NCBI RefSeq assembly: GCF_013141695.1
Contig: NZ_WHNY01000060.1
Span: forward strand, 124,001-188,000
Length of the DNA stretch: 64,000 nucleotides
Direction of reading: 5' to 3'
Source of the DNA: Paenibacillus plantarum
Lineage (GTDB): Bacteria; Bacillota; Bacilli; Paenibacillales; NBRC-103111
The notes below the pieces were generated by a model. The model made no database searches. It was given only the letters and a program-made list of their open reading frames with translations, and had not been told where the DNA came from. A program made the position numbers and the translations under genes. Below, piece by piece: positions 17,910 through 27,244 of this stretch; positions within the stretch are counted from its first letter, which is position 1, and each line of letters begins with the position of its first letter.

Positions 17910-20900
17910 ATGCTACGTAAAGTACTCGCTTCGCTGTGCGCCGTTGCCATAACAATCGCTTCGATCGGCTGGGCGCCTGCGCCTGCGGCGGCAACCGCCC
18001 GCACGATCGTGCTGAACGACGATCTGCACGACCAGTCCAAATTATATAAGACGAGCAAGGCCGTCGAGACGGTTACGGCATCCGATGCAGAAGTGCCGCA
18101 GTACGCGGGCGACCGCAAGCTGCTGAAGCGGACCGAAACCGGAACGACTTACGTGTACTACAAAGTAAATGGCAAACTGAAGTCGGTATCCGTAGATATG
18201 TATTTCCGCACCGGGCTGTATGTTCCCGTGGAGTTTTATGTGAGCAGCGACGACAGCACATACGTATGGGCGCAAAAATACGATCCGCCGCTGGAGGACA
18301 CGGCGAATGGCTGGAAGAAAAAGTCGTACACGCTGAACACGACATATTTGAACCAATTGAACGCCAGCTATTTGCGCATCCCGATCCCGCAAAACAACAG
18401 CAATGTGACGTACGAGCCGCTTCTCGGCAACGTGACGATTACGTATGATACGTCGGCGGGTTATCTTCACGACGATGCTTCGCTGCAGCAGCTGGCAATC
18501 GGCTCGCAGGCGCTGCCGGGCTTCGATCCAGCGGCTACGTCATACGAGCTGGCGCTGCCCGCCGGCACGGAAATCGGCGCAGCGACGCAAGTATACGCAA
18601 CGGCAACCGATGCCGGATACGCAACCGTGAGCGTGACGCAGGCAGTCTACCTCCCCGGATACGCAACCGTGATGGTAACGGCGGAGGACGGGACGACGAC
18701 CCGCACGTACAGCGTTCACCTGACGAAGCTTCCGCCGAGCGGGGACGCCACACTCAGCGCGCTGACAGTCGGTGGTAGCGGTGTTGACGGTTTCGCTCCC
18801 GGACAGACCGAATACGGTCTAATGTTCCCCCACGGCACGCAGGCGGGAGTAGCGACGGCAGTGTATGCAACCGCTTCAGATTTGCATGCCGGCGTCGTTA
18901 TCGGACAGGTGTCGGCATTGCCCGGAACGGCGACGGTGCGCGTAACTGCGGAGGATGGGACAACGGTCCGCGAGTACCTCGTTCACATGGTCGCCTCCTC
19001 GGGAGTGCCGGGCATGAACAACACGTATTACGTGTCCAAGTCCGGCAGCGACATGCTAGGCGACGGCTCGGTCAGCAGCCCGTGGCGGACGATCCAACAG
19101 GCCGCCGATGCGGTGGTTGCCGGCGATACGGTGCTTATCCGCGAGGGAACTTACCATGAGCAGGTCGTCGTAAACAGCTCTGGTACCGAGGAGCATCCGA
19201 TCTTGTTCGCCTCGTATCCCGGCGAAACGGTGACCGTCAGCGGTGCAGATCCGATTGTCGGCTGGCAGGCCGATGCGGGATCGGTCTATAAGGCGGACAT
19301 GAGCTGGAATTTGCAAGCGGGCAACCAGTTGTTTTTCAGTGGCGAAGCGATTGCCGAAGCTAGATGGCCTAACGCACAGCCGAATGCCGACTTGCTCCAT
19401 CCGGACTGGGCGACGGCGGACGCGGGTACGGCGACGACGATCAAGGACAGCGCACTGACCGAGCCCGACGGATATTGGAACGGTGCCAAGCTGATGGTGA
19501 AGAGCGGAGACGGCTGGGTGCTGCAATCGTCAACGGTGACCGACTACAAGCAGGCGACGGGCTTGACTTTTGCCCCACTGTACTACAACGAATCGACGTT
19601 CTACACGCCGAGAGCCGGTAACCTGTACTACTTGTACGGAACGCGGAAGGCGCTCGACGCAGATAAGGAATGGTACTACGACAGTGTTACATCGACGGTT
19701 TATATGATGGCTTCCGGCTTCATCCCGGACGATAGCATGGTCGAAGCGAAAGTGCGGGATTACTCGTTTGTGCTGCGTGGCCGCAGCAACATCGCGATTA
19801 CCGGCATTCGTACGTATGCCGCCGGGCTCGACCTGAAGGACGCAAGCAGCGTCAAGCTGGACGGCATGAGCATAAAATATTTGTCCTCACCCCTTACGCT
19901 ATCTGGCAATGACAACGAGATCTCGAACAGCACGATCGCTTATGCCCCGGGAAGTGTGATCGAGGTTACCGGCGAGGGTAACCGGATCGTCAACAACGAC
20001 ATAAGCGACGGCAATTATCTGGGCACGTGGCAAGGAGCCGTGCGTATGGGCGGCAACCATAATCTGCTCAGCTATAACACAATTCACGACGCAGGCAGAG
20101 CATGCGTCGAAATCACTGGCAAAGCGAATATCATCGAGTTTAACGATATTTATAATGGCGGGCTGCTGACCAACGACACAGGGCTTCTATACGGTGGATT
20201 TATCGATGCCGACAATACGGAAATCCGCTATAACTGGATTCACGACAACCGGGCGGAGATACTGGCCGAGGGCATCTATCCCGACAACAGCAGCTTCAAT
20301 TATATCATTCATCACAATGTGGTGTGGAATGCCGGCGCTGCGCTGCGGCTGAATACGCCGAACAATTACATGCTCGTTTATAACAACACGCTCATCGGCA
20401 GCACCGGCATGTACGGCTTTATTTATCGCGAGGATATGTACGGAGGGCAGTTCGTCAACAACATCCTTACCGGCGCGTACAATTTCAGCGCAGATGCGGT
20501 ACGCGAGAACAATATCGAAGGAAGTGTCGATCCCTTGTTCGTCGATCGCACCAGCCACGATTTCCGGCTGCAAGCTGGCTCGCCTGCCCGCGATACGGGC
20601 ATCGCGCTTCCCGGTATCACCGACGGTTTCGCAGGCACGGCTCCCGATATCGGTGCTTACGAATACGGCGCCGAGTGGGTACCGGGGCACAACTTTGCCG
20701 ATCCGCCGGCATCCTTATACGCGCCTTCCGACGCCGACTATCGAAACCGGGTGCAGAAAGGCGGCTTCGAATCGGTTGCGACGCTGGAGTCGCCATGGAT
20801 CAAAACCGGTGCGCAGAAAGCGTCGATCGTATTCGAGTACGCAACGAAGGCGGACAAAAAATCACGCGGCGGGAACCAGTCGGTACAACTCGGCACCACG

Positions 20901-23075
20901 CCAGCGATGACGTATGCACCAGTGGCAGTGGAGGCGCTCGAGGCAAGCATTATTGCGGCGCAAACGGTGGAGAGCAGCACGTATGCGGCGCCTGCCGACA
21001 TCACAGCGGCGATCGTGGGGATGAACGACGCTCGCTCGGAGCTGGAGAAGACGGCGCCCGACCTGCTGGCCAACTCCGGCTTCGAGAGCGGACTGACCAT
21101 CTGGTCGTCGATCGCGGCGAAGACAGAGGCATCGAGCACACAAGCGTACGGCGGCAGCCAGTCGCTGCGCAGCTTCGAGCGCACCGCCTTCTGGGCGGGA
21201 CCGTACATCAACCTGCCGCTAGTGAACGGCCATACTTACAATGTGTCGGCGCGGGTCAAGCTGGGCGCGGGAACGAATGTCGTGCATTTCGTCTCCATGC
21301 CTAACGGTGTCAATACGCCCCGCGAAATGGCGAACGGGAGCATCACAAGCACGGCTTGGACGCAAATTAGCGGTCGGTATACGATGAATGAAGCGCCGGA
21401 CTTTGCCTACGGGCGCATCAGTTTCTACACTCAGACGTCACTCGCCGATCTTTATCTCGACGACGTCGTGATCGTCGACGTCACCGATTTGATTGCCGTC
21501 ATTGCCGAAGCGAACGCGCGGCTTGGTTCGTTCGCCGGGCAGGTGCAGACGAACGTGGCGCAGGCGATTACGGATGCGCAGAACGTGCTAGCGAACCGTG
21601 AATCCAACGAAGAAACGGTTGCCGAAGCGATTCGACTGGTGAGCAATGCGCTCGCCGACGAGAGCACGGCGACGAAGCAAACGCTGCAGCAGGCGATCGA
21701 GGCAATGCAGGGAACGGTGGGCCGCGCGGTGAGCGCGGAGGACGGCATTGAGCAGACGATCGGCGGGCTCAAGCCGAATACCGTCTACCGACTATCGGGC
21801 TGGGCCCGAACGCCAGGCACGGGCGATACGGCCGAGCTGGGCGTGCGCGATTACGGCGGCAGCGCAGCATCGGTTTCATTCGACGGTGCAACCGTGTGGA
21901 CGCGGAAGTCGCTCGATTTTACAACCGGTCCGGAGACGGTTTCGGCGGTCGTCTATTTCGACAAGCCACGAGGTGCGAAAGGCATTTACGTAGACGATGT
22001 CGCCGTAGCGGAACTATGGCCACTTGCGCCTGCGGCCAATAAGATCGGGTTGATCGTCAATTCCGGCATTGAATCAGGAGATGTGCGGCCGTGGTTTTCG
22101 TTCGGTGCCGACATCGCCGCTTCGACGTCGCTCCGGCACACCGGCGCTTATGCGCTGCGAGCGGAGAACCGCCAGTCGCCGGATAGCGGCGTGCGCCAGT
22201 ATATCGCCGCCGGCAACGGCAAAACGTATGACGTCTCGGCGTGGGTGCGTCTCGGCAGCGGCACGGATACCGCTCAATTGTCGATTGGAACAACCGTCAA
22301 TGCAAGCGTCTATGGCGCCGTATCCGACCGAGTCGTGGCCACTGCGGCCGTCAGCAATACAGGCTGGACGGAGTTGACCGGGCAGGTAACGTTCAGTGAA
22401 CTGTCCGCACTGTTGTCGGCGTCACTTCTGATTAACACGGAGTCGGCTGATGCGGATTTGTATGTGGACGACGTCGTCGTGAAGGAGCATCCGCTGCCTA
22501 CCAGTCCGGGCACCGGGGACAGCGACACTGACCTGAACACCGCCCTTGGCGATACTGACGGCTGGGTGTTTAGCAAAGGCGGCGGAGCAGCGCAATTCGG
22601 TTCCGGCAGCCTCACGCTGACGGACGGCAATGCACGCTTCACGGGGCAAACGTATCGCGATGCGACGCTGTCCGTGAATATGCGGGTGAACGGTACGGTC
22701 GGAAGTTGGCCGATCATCAATATCCGCAACAAGGGGATCGAGGGATACAACAGCGGCTACGTATTCGTATTGAAGATGAGCGAAATCGAGCTGCAAAAAT
22801 ACGAGGACGGCAAAACGACGATGATTCTGTTCGGCGACCAGTACGATCACGGAACAGCCGGTCCGTCGGTGCCGAACGCTTACTTTGAGTATGGTGCCGA
22901 CAATTTGCTTGAGGTCGGTTCGACGAATACGGACGACGGCGTCAGGGTGACGTTGACGATCAACGGACACCCCGTCATCGATTATGAAGACACGACCGAT
23001 GCCATTCGTACGGCCGGCTACTTCAGCATCAACACCGGCACGGCCCAAAGCATCCGGCTGAGCGAAGTCGAGTAG
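17910..23075 (+). CDS. Secreted modular parallel beta-helix protein (putative polysaccharide lyase or glycosidase)
   Basis: This 1721-residue exported protein has a signal peptide ending near APAAATA (residue 27-30). Layout: N-terminal beta-sandwich (30-180); two cadherin-like beta-sandwich repeats (185-275 and 278-365, sharing VRVTAEDGTTVREY-type ends); a right-handed parallel beta-helix (about 370-920) starting TYYVSKSGSDMLGDGS, with many N-x-I/N-x-T turn motifs and closing at APDIGAYEYG. Then come helical FIVAR-like pairs (about 1005-1047 and 1192-1252), two CBM4/9-like domains (NSGFESG near 1053, NSGIESG near 1383) and a C-terminal lectin-like domain (1540-1721). AAAGGAGG precedes ATG. 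The helix fold suggests a lyase or glycosidase on a charged polysaccharide. GC content and codon choice differ from 25 kb onward. Confidence 0.85.
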   Translation: MLRKVLASLCAVAITIASIGWAPAPAAATARTIVLNDDLHDQSKLYKTSKAVETVTASDAEVPQYAGDRKLLKRTETGTTYVYYKVNGKLKSVSVDMYFRTGLYVPVEFYVSSDDSTYVWAQKYDPPLEDTANGWKKKSYTLNTTYLNQLNASYLRIPIPQNNSNVTYEPLLGNVTITYDTSAGYLHDDASLQQLAIGSQALPGFDPAATSYELALPAGTEIGAATQVYATATDAGYATVSVTQAVYLPGYATVMVTAEDGTTTRTYSVHLTKLPPSGDATLSALTVGGSGVDGFAPGQTEYGLMFPHGTQAGVATAVYATASDLHAGVVIGQVSALPGTATVRVTAEDGTTVREYLVHMVASSGVPGMNNTYYVSKSGSDMLGDGSVSSPWRTIQQAADAVVAGDTVLIREGTYHEQVVVNSSGTEEHPILFASYPGETVTVSGADPIVGWQADAGSVYKADMSWNLQAGNQLFFSGEAIAEARWPNAQPNADLLHPDWATADAGTATTIKDSALTEPDGYWNGAKLMVKSGDGWVLQSSTVTDYKQATGLTFAPLYYNESTFYTPRAGNLYYLYGTRKALDADKEWYYDSVTSTVYMMASGFIPDDSMVEAKVRDYSFVLRGRSNIAITGIRTYAAGLDLKDASSVKLDGMSIKYLSSPLTLSGNDNEISNSTIAYAPGSVIEVTGEGNRIVNNDISDGNYLGTWQGAVRMGGNHNLLSYNTIHDAGRACVEITGKANIIEFNDIYNGGLLTNDTGLLYGGFIDADNTEIRYNWIHDNRAEILAEGIYPDNSSFNYIIHHNVVWNAGAALRLNTPNNYMLVYNNTLIGSTGMYGFIYREDMYGGQFVNNILTGAYNFSADAVRENNIEGSVDPLFVDRTSHDFRLQAGSPARDTGIALPGITDGFAGTAPDIGAYEYGAEWVPGHNFADPPASLYAPSDADYRNRVQKGGFESVATLESPWIKTGAQKASIVFEYATKADKKSRGGNQSVQLGTTPAMTYAPVAVEALEASIIAAQTVESSTYAAPADITAAIVGMNDARSELEKTAPDLLANSGFESGLTIWSSIAAKTEASSTQAYGGSQSLRSFERTAFWAGPYINLPLVNGHTYNVSARVKLGAGTNVVHFVSMPNGVNTPREMANGSITSTAWTQISGRYTMNEAPDFAYGRISFYTQTSLADLYLDDVVIVDVTDLIAVIAEANARLGSFAGQVQTNVAQAITDAQNVLANRESNEETVAEAIRLVSNALADESTATKQTLQQAIEAMQGTVGRAVSAEDGIEQTIGGLKPNTVYRLSGWARTPGTGDTAELGVRDYGGSAASVSFDGATVWTRKSLDFTTGPETVSAVVYFDKPRGAKGIYVDDVAVAELWPLAPAANKIGLIVNSGIESGDVRPWFSFGADIAASTSLRHTGAYALRAENRQSPDSGVRQYIAAGNGKTYDVSAWVRLGSGTDTAQLSIGTTVNASVYGAVSDRVVATAAVSNTGWTELTGQVTFSELSALLSASLLINTESADADLYVDDVVVKEHPLPTSPGTGDSDTDLNTALGDTDGWVFSKGGGAAQFGSGSLTLTDGNARFTGQTYRDATLSVNMRVNGTVGSWPIINIRNKGIEGYNSGYVFVLKMSEIELQKYEDGKTTMILFGDQYDHGTAGPSVPNAYFEYGADNLLEVGSTNTDDGVRVTLTINGHPVIDYEDTTDAIRTAGYFSINTGTAQSIRLSEVE

Positions 23076-23125
23076 TTGGCGGGAGCGGAAGGCTAACTTC
23101 CGGGAATGGGAATGTAACGGTTCGC

Positions 23126-23151
23126 GCAAGCGGCGTCTGAACGCCGCTTGC
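23126..23151 (+). terminator. Hairpin between the beta-helix gene and GH3
   Basis: GCAAGCGGCGT-CTGA-ACGCCGCTTGC is a perfect 11-bp stem 50 bases after the stop codon. The T run that should follow is weak, so it may be an attenuator or an mRNA-stabilising hairpin rather than a full terminator. Confidence 0.55.
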
Positions 23152-23203
23152 AGGCGTTTGAAAGGCAGTATCGATATTGAACTAATGGCATGCTCGAATA
23201 GAC

Positions 23204-23258
23204 GAACACAACAAGAACACATCAAGAACACAACAAGAACACAACAAGAACACAACAA
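23204..23258 (+). repeat. 11-bp tandem repeat, five units, upstream of GH3
   Basis: The unit GAACACAACAA occurs five times without gaps; one unit has a single A-to-T change. The array ends 24 bases before the GH3 start codon and 12 bases before its AGGAGG, so it lies in the 5-prime untranslated region. A slip of one unit would change leader length by 11 bases. Confidence 0.9.
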
Positions 23259-23282
23259 GTATTCATCGATAGGAGGTTAACC

Positions 23283-25019
23283 ATGCATCACGACAGACCT
23301 AGCGGATTGGCCGAACGGATCGAAAGGAAGCTCGCGGTGATGAGCCTGCGCGAGAAGATCGGACAGATGATCGTTCAGCATGTGGAACATGCGTTCGAAG
23401 ACGGCTTGCGCGAAGGGGTGACGCCAGAGCAGGTGGAAGCGTTTCTGCACCGGTATCCAGTCGGCGGCCTGTTTATTGGCGGTGAGGTCATCCGGCAATC
23501 TTACGGTACGCATGAATCCTACGGGGATCTCGTCCGACTCTTTCAACAGCGGAGCAGCATTCCTCTGCTCGTGGCCGGCGATATGGAGAGCGGTGCCGGA
23601 GCGGCAGTTGCCTCGTTGACCCAGTTGCCGTCAATGATGGCAGTCGGCGCGTGCGCCGACCGTGAGCTTGCTTACCAAGTTGGCAAATATACCGCACTGG
23701 AAGGGCGATTAGCAGGGTTCAACTGGAATTTCGCTCCCGTAGCCGATCTTGCGCTGAACGGTGTCAATGCGATCGTCGGCATCCGAGCGGCAGGTGATGA
23801 GCCCGCGCATGTCTGTCCGATAGTGGCGGCTGTCATCGCCGGAATGCAGGAACACGGCATGGCGGCAAGTGCAAAGCATTTTCCCGGCGACGGCGTGGAT
23901 ATGATCGACCAGCATGTAGGCACATCGGTGAATTCGTTGTCCAGAGAGGCGTGGTGGGAGCAATTCGGTGTGGTGTATCAAACTGCAATCGACGAGGGCG
24001 TGCACACAATCATGCTTGGCCATATCGCCCTGCCGTGGATCGAGCCGTTCGACCGTATCCGCGGAAGGCACCGCCCCGCCACCGTGTCGAGAACGATCAT
24101 TACCGATCTCCTGCGCGGTCAGCTTGGATTTACGGGTGCGATCGTCTCCGACGCGTTAAATATGGGCGGGTTTACCGGATGGGGGCGCTATGACGCCCGT
24201 TTGATCGAATGCGTCAATAGCGGCGTCGATCTCATGTTGTGGCCGGGGCCGGCCTATATCGATACGATCGAAAAAGCGGTGCAGGATGGTGTGGTGGCGG
24301 AAACGACGATCGATGAGAGCGTTAGGCGTATTTTGCAGCTGAAAAGCAAGCTTGGCCTGCTTGACGAAACGGGTTATCGGTCGGAGCGACGCAACGAGGC
24401 AGAGGAGCAACTGGCGGAGTCGGTCATCGCAAAAGCCCGGCAGATCGGCGCCGAAGTGGCAAGACGCAGCGTCACTCTCGTCCGCAACCGAAAGAGCATC
24501 GTTCCCTTCAAACGCGAAACGACCAAGAAGATGCTCGTCGTTAAGGTCCGGACATCCGTTGCTCATCCGATCAATGCGGAAATGGATGAAGTCATCGCAC
24601 TGCTTCGCGCAAGGGGAATAGATGTTACCGTCGTCGAACGATTCGATTCGTGGGACTGTCTGAGCGGAATTACCGATAAAGAAGCGGCCGGCGAGCGCTG
24701 GGATGCGTGTATTGTGCTGGCCTGCCTGCGTTCGTCCCAATTCCCATATGCCGTAAGGCCGGAGGGAGAAAGCGCGCGGGCGCTATGGGCGATTCAAAAT
24801 GCGGACACCGTCGAACCGGTATTCGTGTCGGTGACGACGCCGTTCCTGCTGCACGACGTTCCGTATGCCGACACGGCCATCGACTGTTATTCCCTGGAGA
24901 CGTTCACGTGCGATATGCTGGTCAAGTCACTTTTCGGCGAAATCGCATTCAACCTGCATGCGCCGGTGCGAAGCTCCGAATGGAGCGTCGAGACGCCAAC
25001 TGGATGGAACGAAGAGTAA
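23283..25019 (+). CDS. Glycoside hydrolase family 3, NagZ-like
   Basis: This 578-residue GH3 enzyme of the beta-N-acetylhexosaminidase type has no signal peptide and is probably cytoplasmic. The N-terminal barrel shows LREKIGQMIVQH, GGLFIGGEV, the motif KHFPGDGVDMIDQH carrying the Asp-x-His dyad of NagZ-type enzymes (with Asp in place of the usual His after PG and Gln between the dyad residues), and the nucleophile loop AIVSDALNMGGF. A C-terminal alpha/beta domain follows (about 400-578, starting RRSVTLVRN). AGGAGG precedes the ATG by six bases. It is the last gene of the GC-rich block. N-acetylglucosaminide cleavage is likely but not proven. Confidence 0.88.
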   Translation: MHHDRPSGLAERIERKLAVMSLREKIGQMIVQHVEHAFEDGLREGVTPEQVEAFLHRYPVGGLFIGGEVIRQSYGTHESYGDLVRLFQQRSSIPLLVAGDMESGAGAAVASLTQLPSMMAVGACADRELAYQVGKYTALEGRLAGFNWNFAPVADLALNGVNAIVGIRAAGDEPAHVCPIVAAVIAGMQEHGMAASAKHFPGDGVDMIDQHVGTSVNSLSREAWWEQFGVVYQTAIDEGVHTIMLGHIALPWIEPFDRIRGRHRPATVSRTIITDLLRGQLGFTGAIVSDALNMGGFTGWGRYDARLIECVNSGVDLMLWPGPAYIDTIEKAVQDGVVAETTIDESVRRILQLKSKLGLLDETGYRSERRNEAEEQLAESVIAKARQIGAEVARRSVTLVRNRKSIVPFKRETTKKMLVVKVRTSVAHPINAEMDEVIALLRARGIDVTVVERFDSWDCLSGITDKEAAGERWDACIVLACLRSSQFPYAVRPEGESARALWAIQNADTVEPVFVSVTTPFLLHDVPYADTAIDCYSLETFTCDMLVKSLFGEIAFNLHAPVRSSEWSVETPTGWNEE

Positions 25020-25251
25020 GCGAGCCCAAGTGGCTAAAACCAAGCTTATCTTACGCGCTATACCCAGGCTGCAAATGGATGAAAAAAGCACAGTCGTACT
25101 GCAGGATCACAATGCCCGGAATGTACGGGTAAAGAATTCATACGCCAAATAGTTACGGAGAGCGCTCCTGTCTGCTTAGGATAATTGGGAATGCCAGGCA
25201 GATGAGCCGAGCTGCTCATCTGCGTTTATAAATTAATAGTAGAGGAGAACG
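25020..25251 (+). other. Possible gene fossil and hairpin at the end of the GC-rich block
   Basis: After the GH3 stop one frame (about 25030-25152) reads without stops and ends VLQDHNARNVRVKNSYAK before TAG. It looks like the C-terminal tail of a lost protein, but I cannot name the family. A hairpin GCAGATGAG / CTCATCTGC lies at 25198-25223, and the T-rich run after it suggests a terminator. Composition turns AT-rich from here. Confidence 0.4.
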
Positions 25252-26337
25252 ATGAACTTAATGGAAACGAAAGATTTGGCACTCGTACCTGCCGAGGTTC
25301 GGGCTGTTGACCCTAATACGAAGGAACTGCGATTATGGCAAGGGATTCCTGGAATTGAACGTGCTCTAAACGGTCGTCTATGGGCAACCTTCTATTCAGG
25401 TGGAAAAGATGAGGGGGCAGAGAACTTTATTGTTCTAATCACAAGCGACGATGATGGAGCAACCTGGTCTGATCCCTTGTATGAAGTCTCTCCGCCAGGT
25501 GAGATTCGTGCTTATGATCCTTGTTTATGGCATGATCCGATGGGGCGATTGTGGCTATTCTGGGCACAAAGCGATAAATGGTACGATGGGCGCTGCGGCG
25601 TATGGGCTTCTATGTGTGAGAATTCCCAAATTTCCAATCCAATTTGGTCTAAACCACAGAGGATTGCAAATGGGATTATGATGAACAAGCCTACGGTCCT
25701 CAGTAATGGCGAATGGTTGCTGCCGGCAACTGTGTGGTCGTCCAGGACTTCATCTGAACACGATCTAGCCAATGAAAGATTTTCAAATGTATATGTATCA
25801 GCGGATCAGGGAGAAACTTTCTATTTAAGAGGCTCAGCAGATGTGCCGAATCGAAGTATTGATGAGCATATGATCATTGAACGTAAGGACGGAAGCTTAT
25901 GGATGCTTGTCCGGACCAGCTATGGGATCGGGGAAAGCTTCTCTTATGACAATGGAAGAAATTGGACCACGGGGAAAACCTCTTGGCTTGGAGGCCCGGA
26001 TTCCCGCTTCTTTATTCGAAGATTGCTTTCAGGAAATCTCTTATTAATCAATCATCACGAATATGCAAACAGAAGCCATTTGACCGCCATGATTTCTAAG
26101 GATGATGGAAAGTCGTGGCATGGCTTTTTGTTGCTCGATGAACGCAGTGATGTATCGTATCCGGACGGCGTGCAAGCAGCGGATGGAACGATCTATATCA
26201 TTTATGACCGTGAGCGGTTTAAAGCAAAAGAAATATTGATGGCTCGTTTTCAGGAATCGGATGTAATGCAAGGTGAGTGTATGGCATCGGGCTCAAAACT
26301 GAAGCTGCTGGTGAACCAAGCAATCAGCCTATCATGA
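25252..26337 (+). CDS. Sialidase-fold (BNR/Asp-box) glycan enzyme, copy 1
   Basis: This 361-residue six-bladed propeller protein has four visible Asp-boxes: TSDDDGATW, VSADQGETF, SYDNGRNW and ISKDDGKSW. Family motifs shared with the copy at 30392 are DPMGRLWLFWAQ, WSKPQRI, MNKPTVLSNGEWLLP, EHMIIERKDGSLWML, IRRLLSGNLL and YPDGVQAADGTIYIIYD. There is no signal peptide, so it acts inside the cell on imported glycan. Relatives are labelled exo-alpha-sialidase, but the fold also serves other hydrolases and lyases, and the substrate is open. AGAGGAG precedes ATG. It starts cassette copy 1, whose next two genes are broken. Confidence 0.82.
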   Translation: MNLMETKDLALVPAEVRAVDPNTKELRLWQGIPGIERALNGRLWATFYSGGKDEGAENFIVLITSDDDGATWSDPLYEVSPPGEIRAYDPCLWHDPMGRLWLFWAQSDKWYDGRCGVWASMCENSQISNPIWSKPQRIANGIMMNKPTVLSNGEWLLPATVWSSRTSSEHDLANERFSNVYVSADQGETFYLRGSADVPNRSIDEHMIIERKDGSLWMLVRTSYGIGESFSYDNGRNWTTGKTSWLGGPDSRFFIRRLLSGNLLLINHHEYANRSHLTAMISKDDGKSWHGFLLLDERSDVSYPDGVQAADGTIYIIYDRERFKAKEILMARFQESDVMQGECMASGSKLKLLVNQAISLS

Positions 26338-26597
26338 CCAGTTTTTTCCTTATATTATACATCATCTTATTTTTAAGGCTGTAGCTATAAAAAAATACTT
26401 ATATAGCATTTCCAAGAATTTCTCTTGATGCCAATTCGGATTTCGCCGTCAAGTAAGTTGTGTACACCATGGTGTATAGGCTATTAGAAGCTTTCGAGAT
26501 GCTTCCGAGTTGTGCAATTGTCATAAATATTTTAAGTAGTTCCAAACACTTTACTTCTTAATACAACCAAACAGATGTTAATTGAAAGGATGTCAAT
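26338..26597. promoter_or_regulatory. Intergenic gap in cassette copy 1 with a 14-bp palindrome
   Basis: These 260 AT-rich bases separate copy 1 of the sialidase and aldolase genes; in copy 2 those genes overlap. It holds a perfect palindrome, TACACCATGGTGTA at 26463-26476, of operator size. No promoter is clear. It may be inserted or leftover sequence. Confidence 0.4.
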
Positions 26598-27227
26598 ATG
26601 AACAGCAAGGATGCAATACTGAAGGAGAACAAGCAGCTGATGGGTACTTTGCTTTCCGAACTTTAAAGTCCTAATATTCCCGTATTATTTAAATCCTGTG
26701 GTTTTGATTATTTCATTGTTGATTGTGAGCATGGTTATTATGATTATGGAGCAGTAGCTACACTTGCCGTTGTTTCCAAGAAATCTGGAATTCAAATGTT
26801 TGTAAGGATACCTTCAATTTCAAGAGAATGCATTTTAAAATACATGGATATGGGAGTCGTTGGGCTACTTGTCCCGATGGTATCTACTTCAGAGGAGATT
26901 AAGCGAGTGGTTGAATACTCGAAATATGAGCCGTTGGGTAAACGGGGCATCTCAACAAAAAGGGCTCACAATGACTATTTGTGCAAGGATATGAAAGTAT
27001 ATATGGATACAGCTAATGAAGAGACGATGATATTTGCACAAATTGAAACTAGAGAAGGATTGCGAAATATAAAGCGGATCGCAGAAACGAAGAGCTTGGA
27101 TGGATTGATCGTGGGACCGAATGAGCTTAGCTCTGATTTAGGAATTCCGATGCAATATAAGAATGAGCTATTCAAGGATGCGGTAGATCTGCCGAAATCG
27201 GCTTACGAGAATTGCGTTCATGATTGA
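26598..27227 (+). pseudogene. HpcH/HpaI-type aldolase, copy 1 (nonsense and C-terminal loss)
   Basis: The ATG at 26598 has AAAGGA upstream. The frame reads MGTLLSEL, then TAA at 26664-26666 where the intact copy has a Tyr codon (SELYSPN), then SPNIPVLFKSCGFDYFIVD and on through DCEHG, QIETREGL and DGLIVGPNELSSDLG. Homology with the intact copy at 31609 stops at FKDAV; about 55 C-terminal residues (the FAD/NT-MIISN...LGM region) are missing and a short unrelated tail ends at TGA 27227. With two independent lesions I call it a pseudogene. A 65-base stretch compared by eye with the intact copy differs at 10 positions, mostly silent. Confidence 0.9.
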
Positions 27228-27244
27228 AAAGAGAGGGTTCGACT

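Noticed and set aside
20187..20690. Minus-strand frame of 167 codons
   Set aside because: It is antisense to the beta-helix repeats, with no support beyond being open.
22422..23258. Long minus-strand frame of 278 codons
   Set aside because: It is antisense to the end of the beta-helix gene and begins inside the 11-bp repeat. GC-rich DNA gives such open antisense frames, and the Cys-rich start comes from the repeat.
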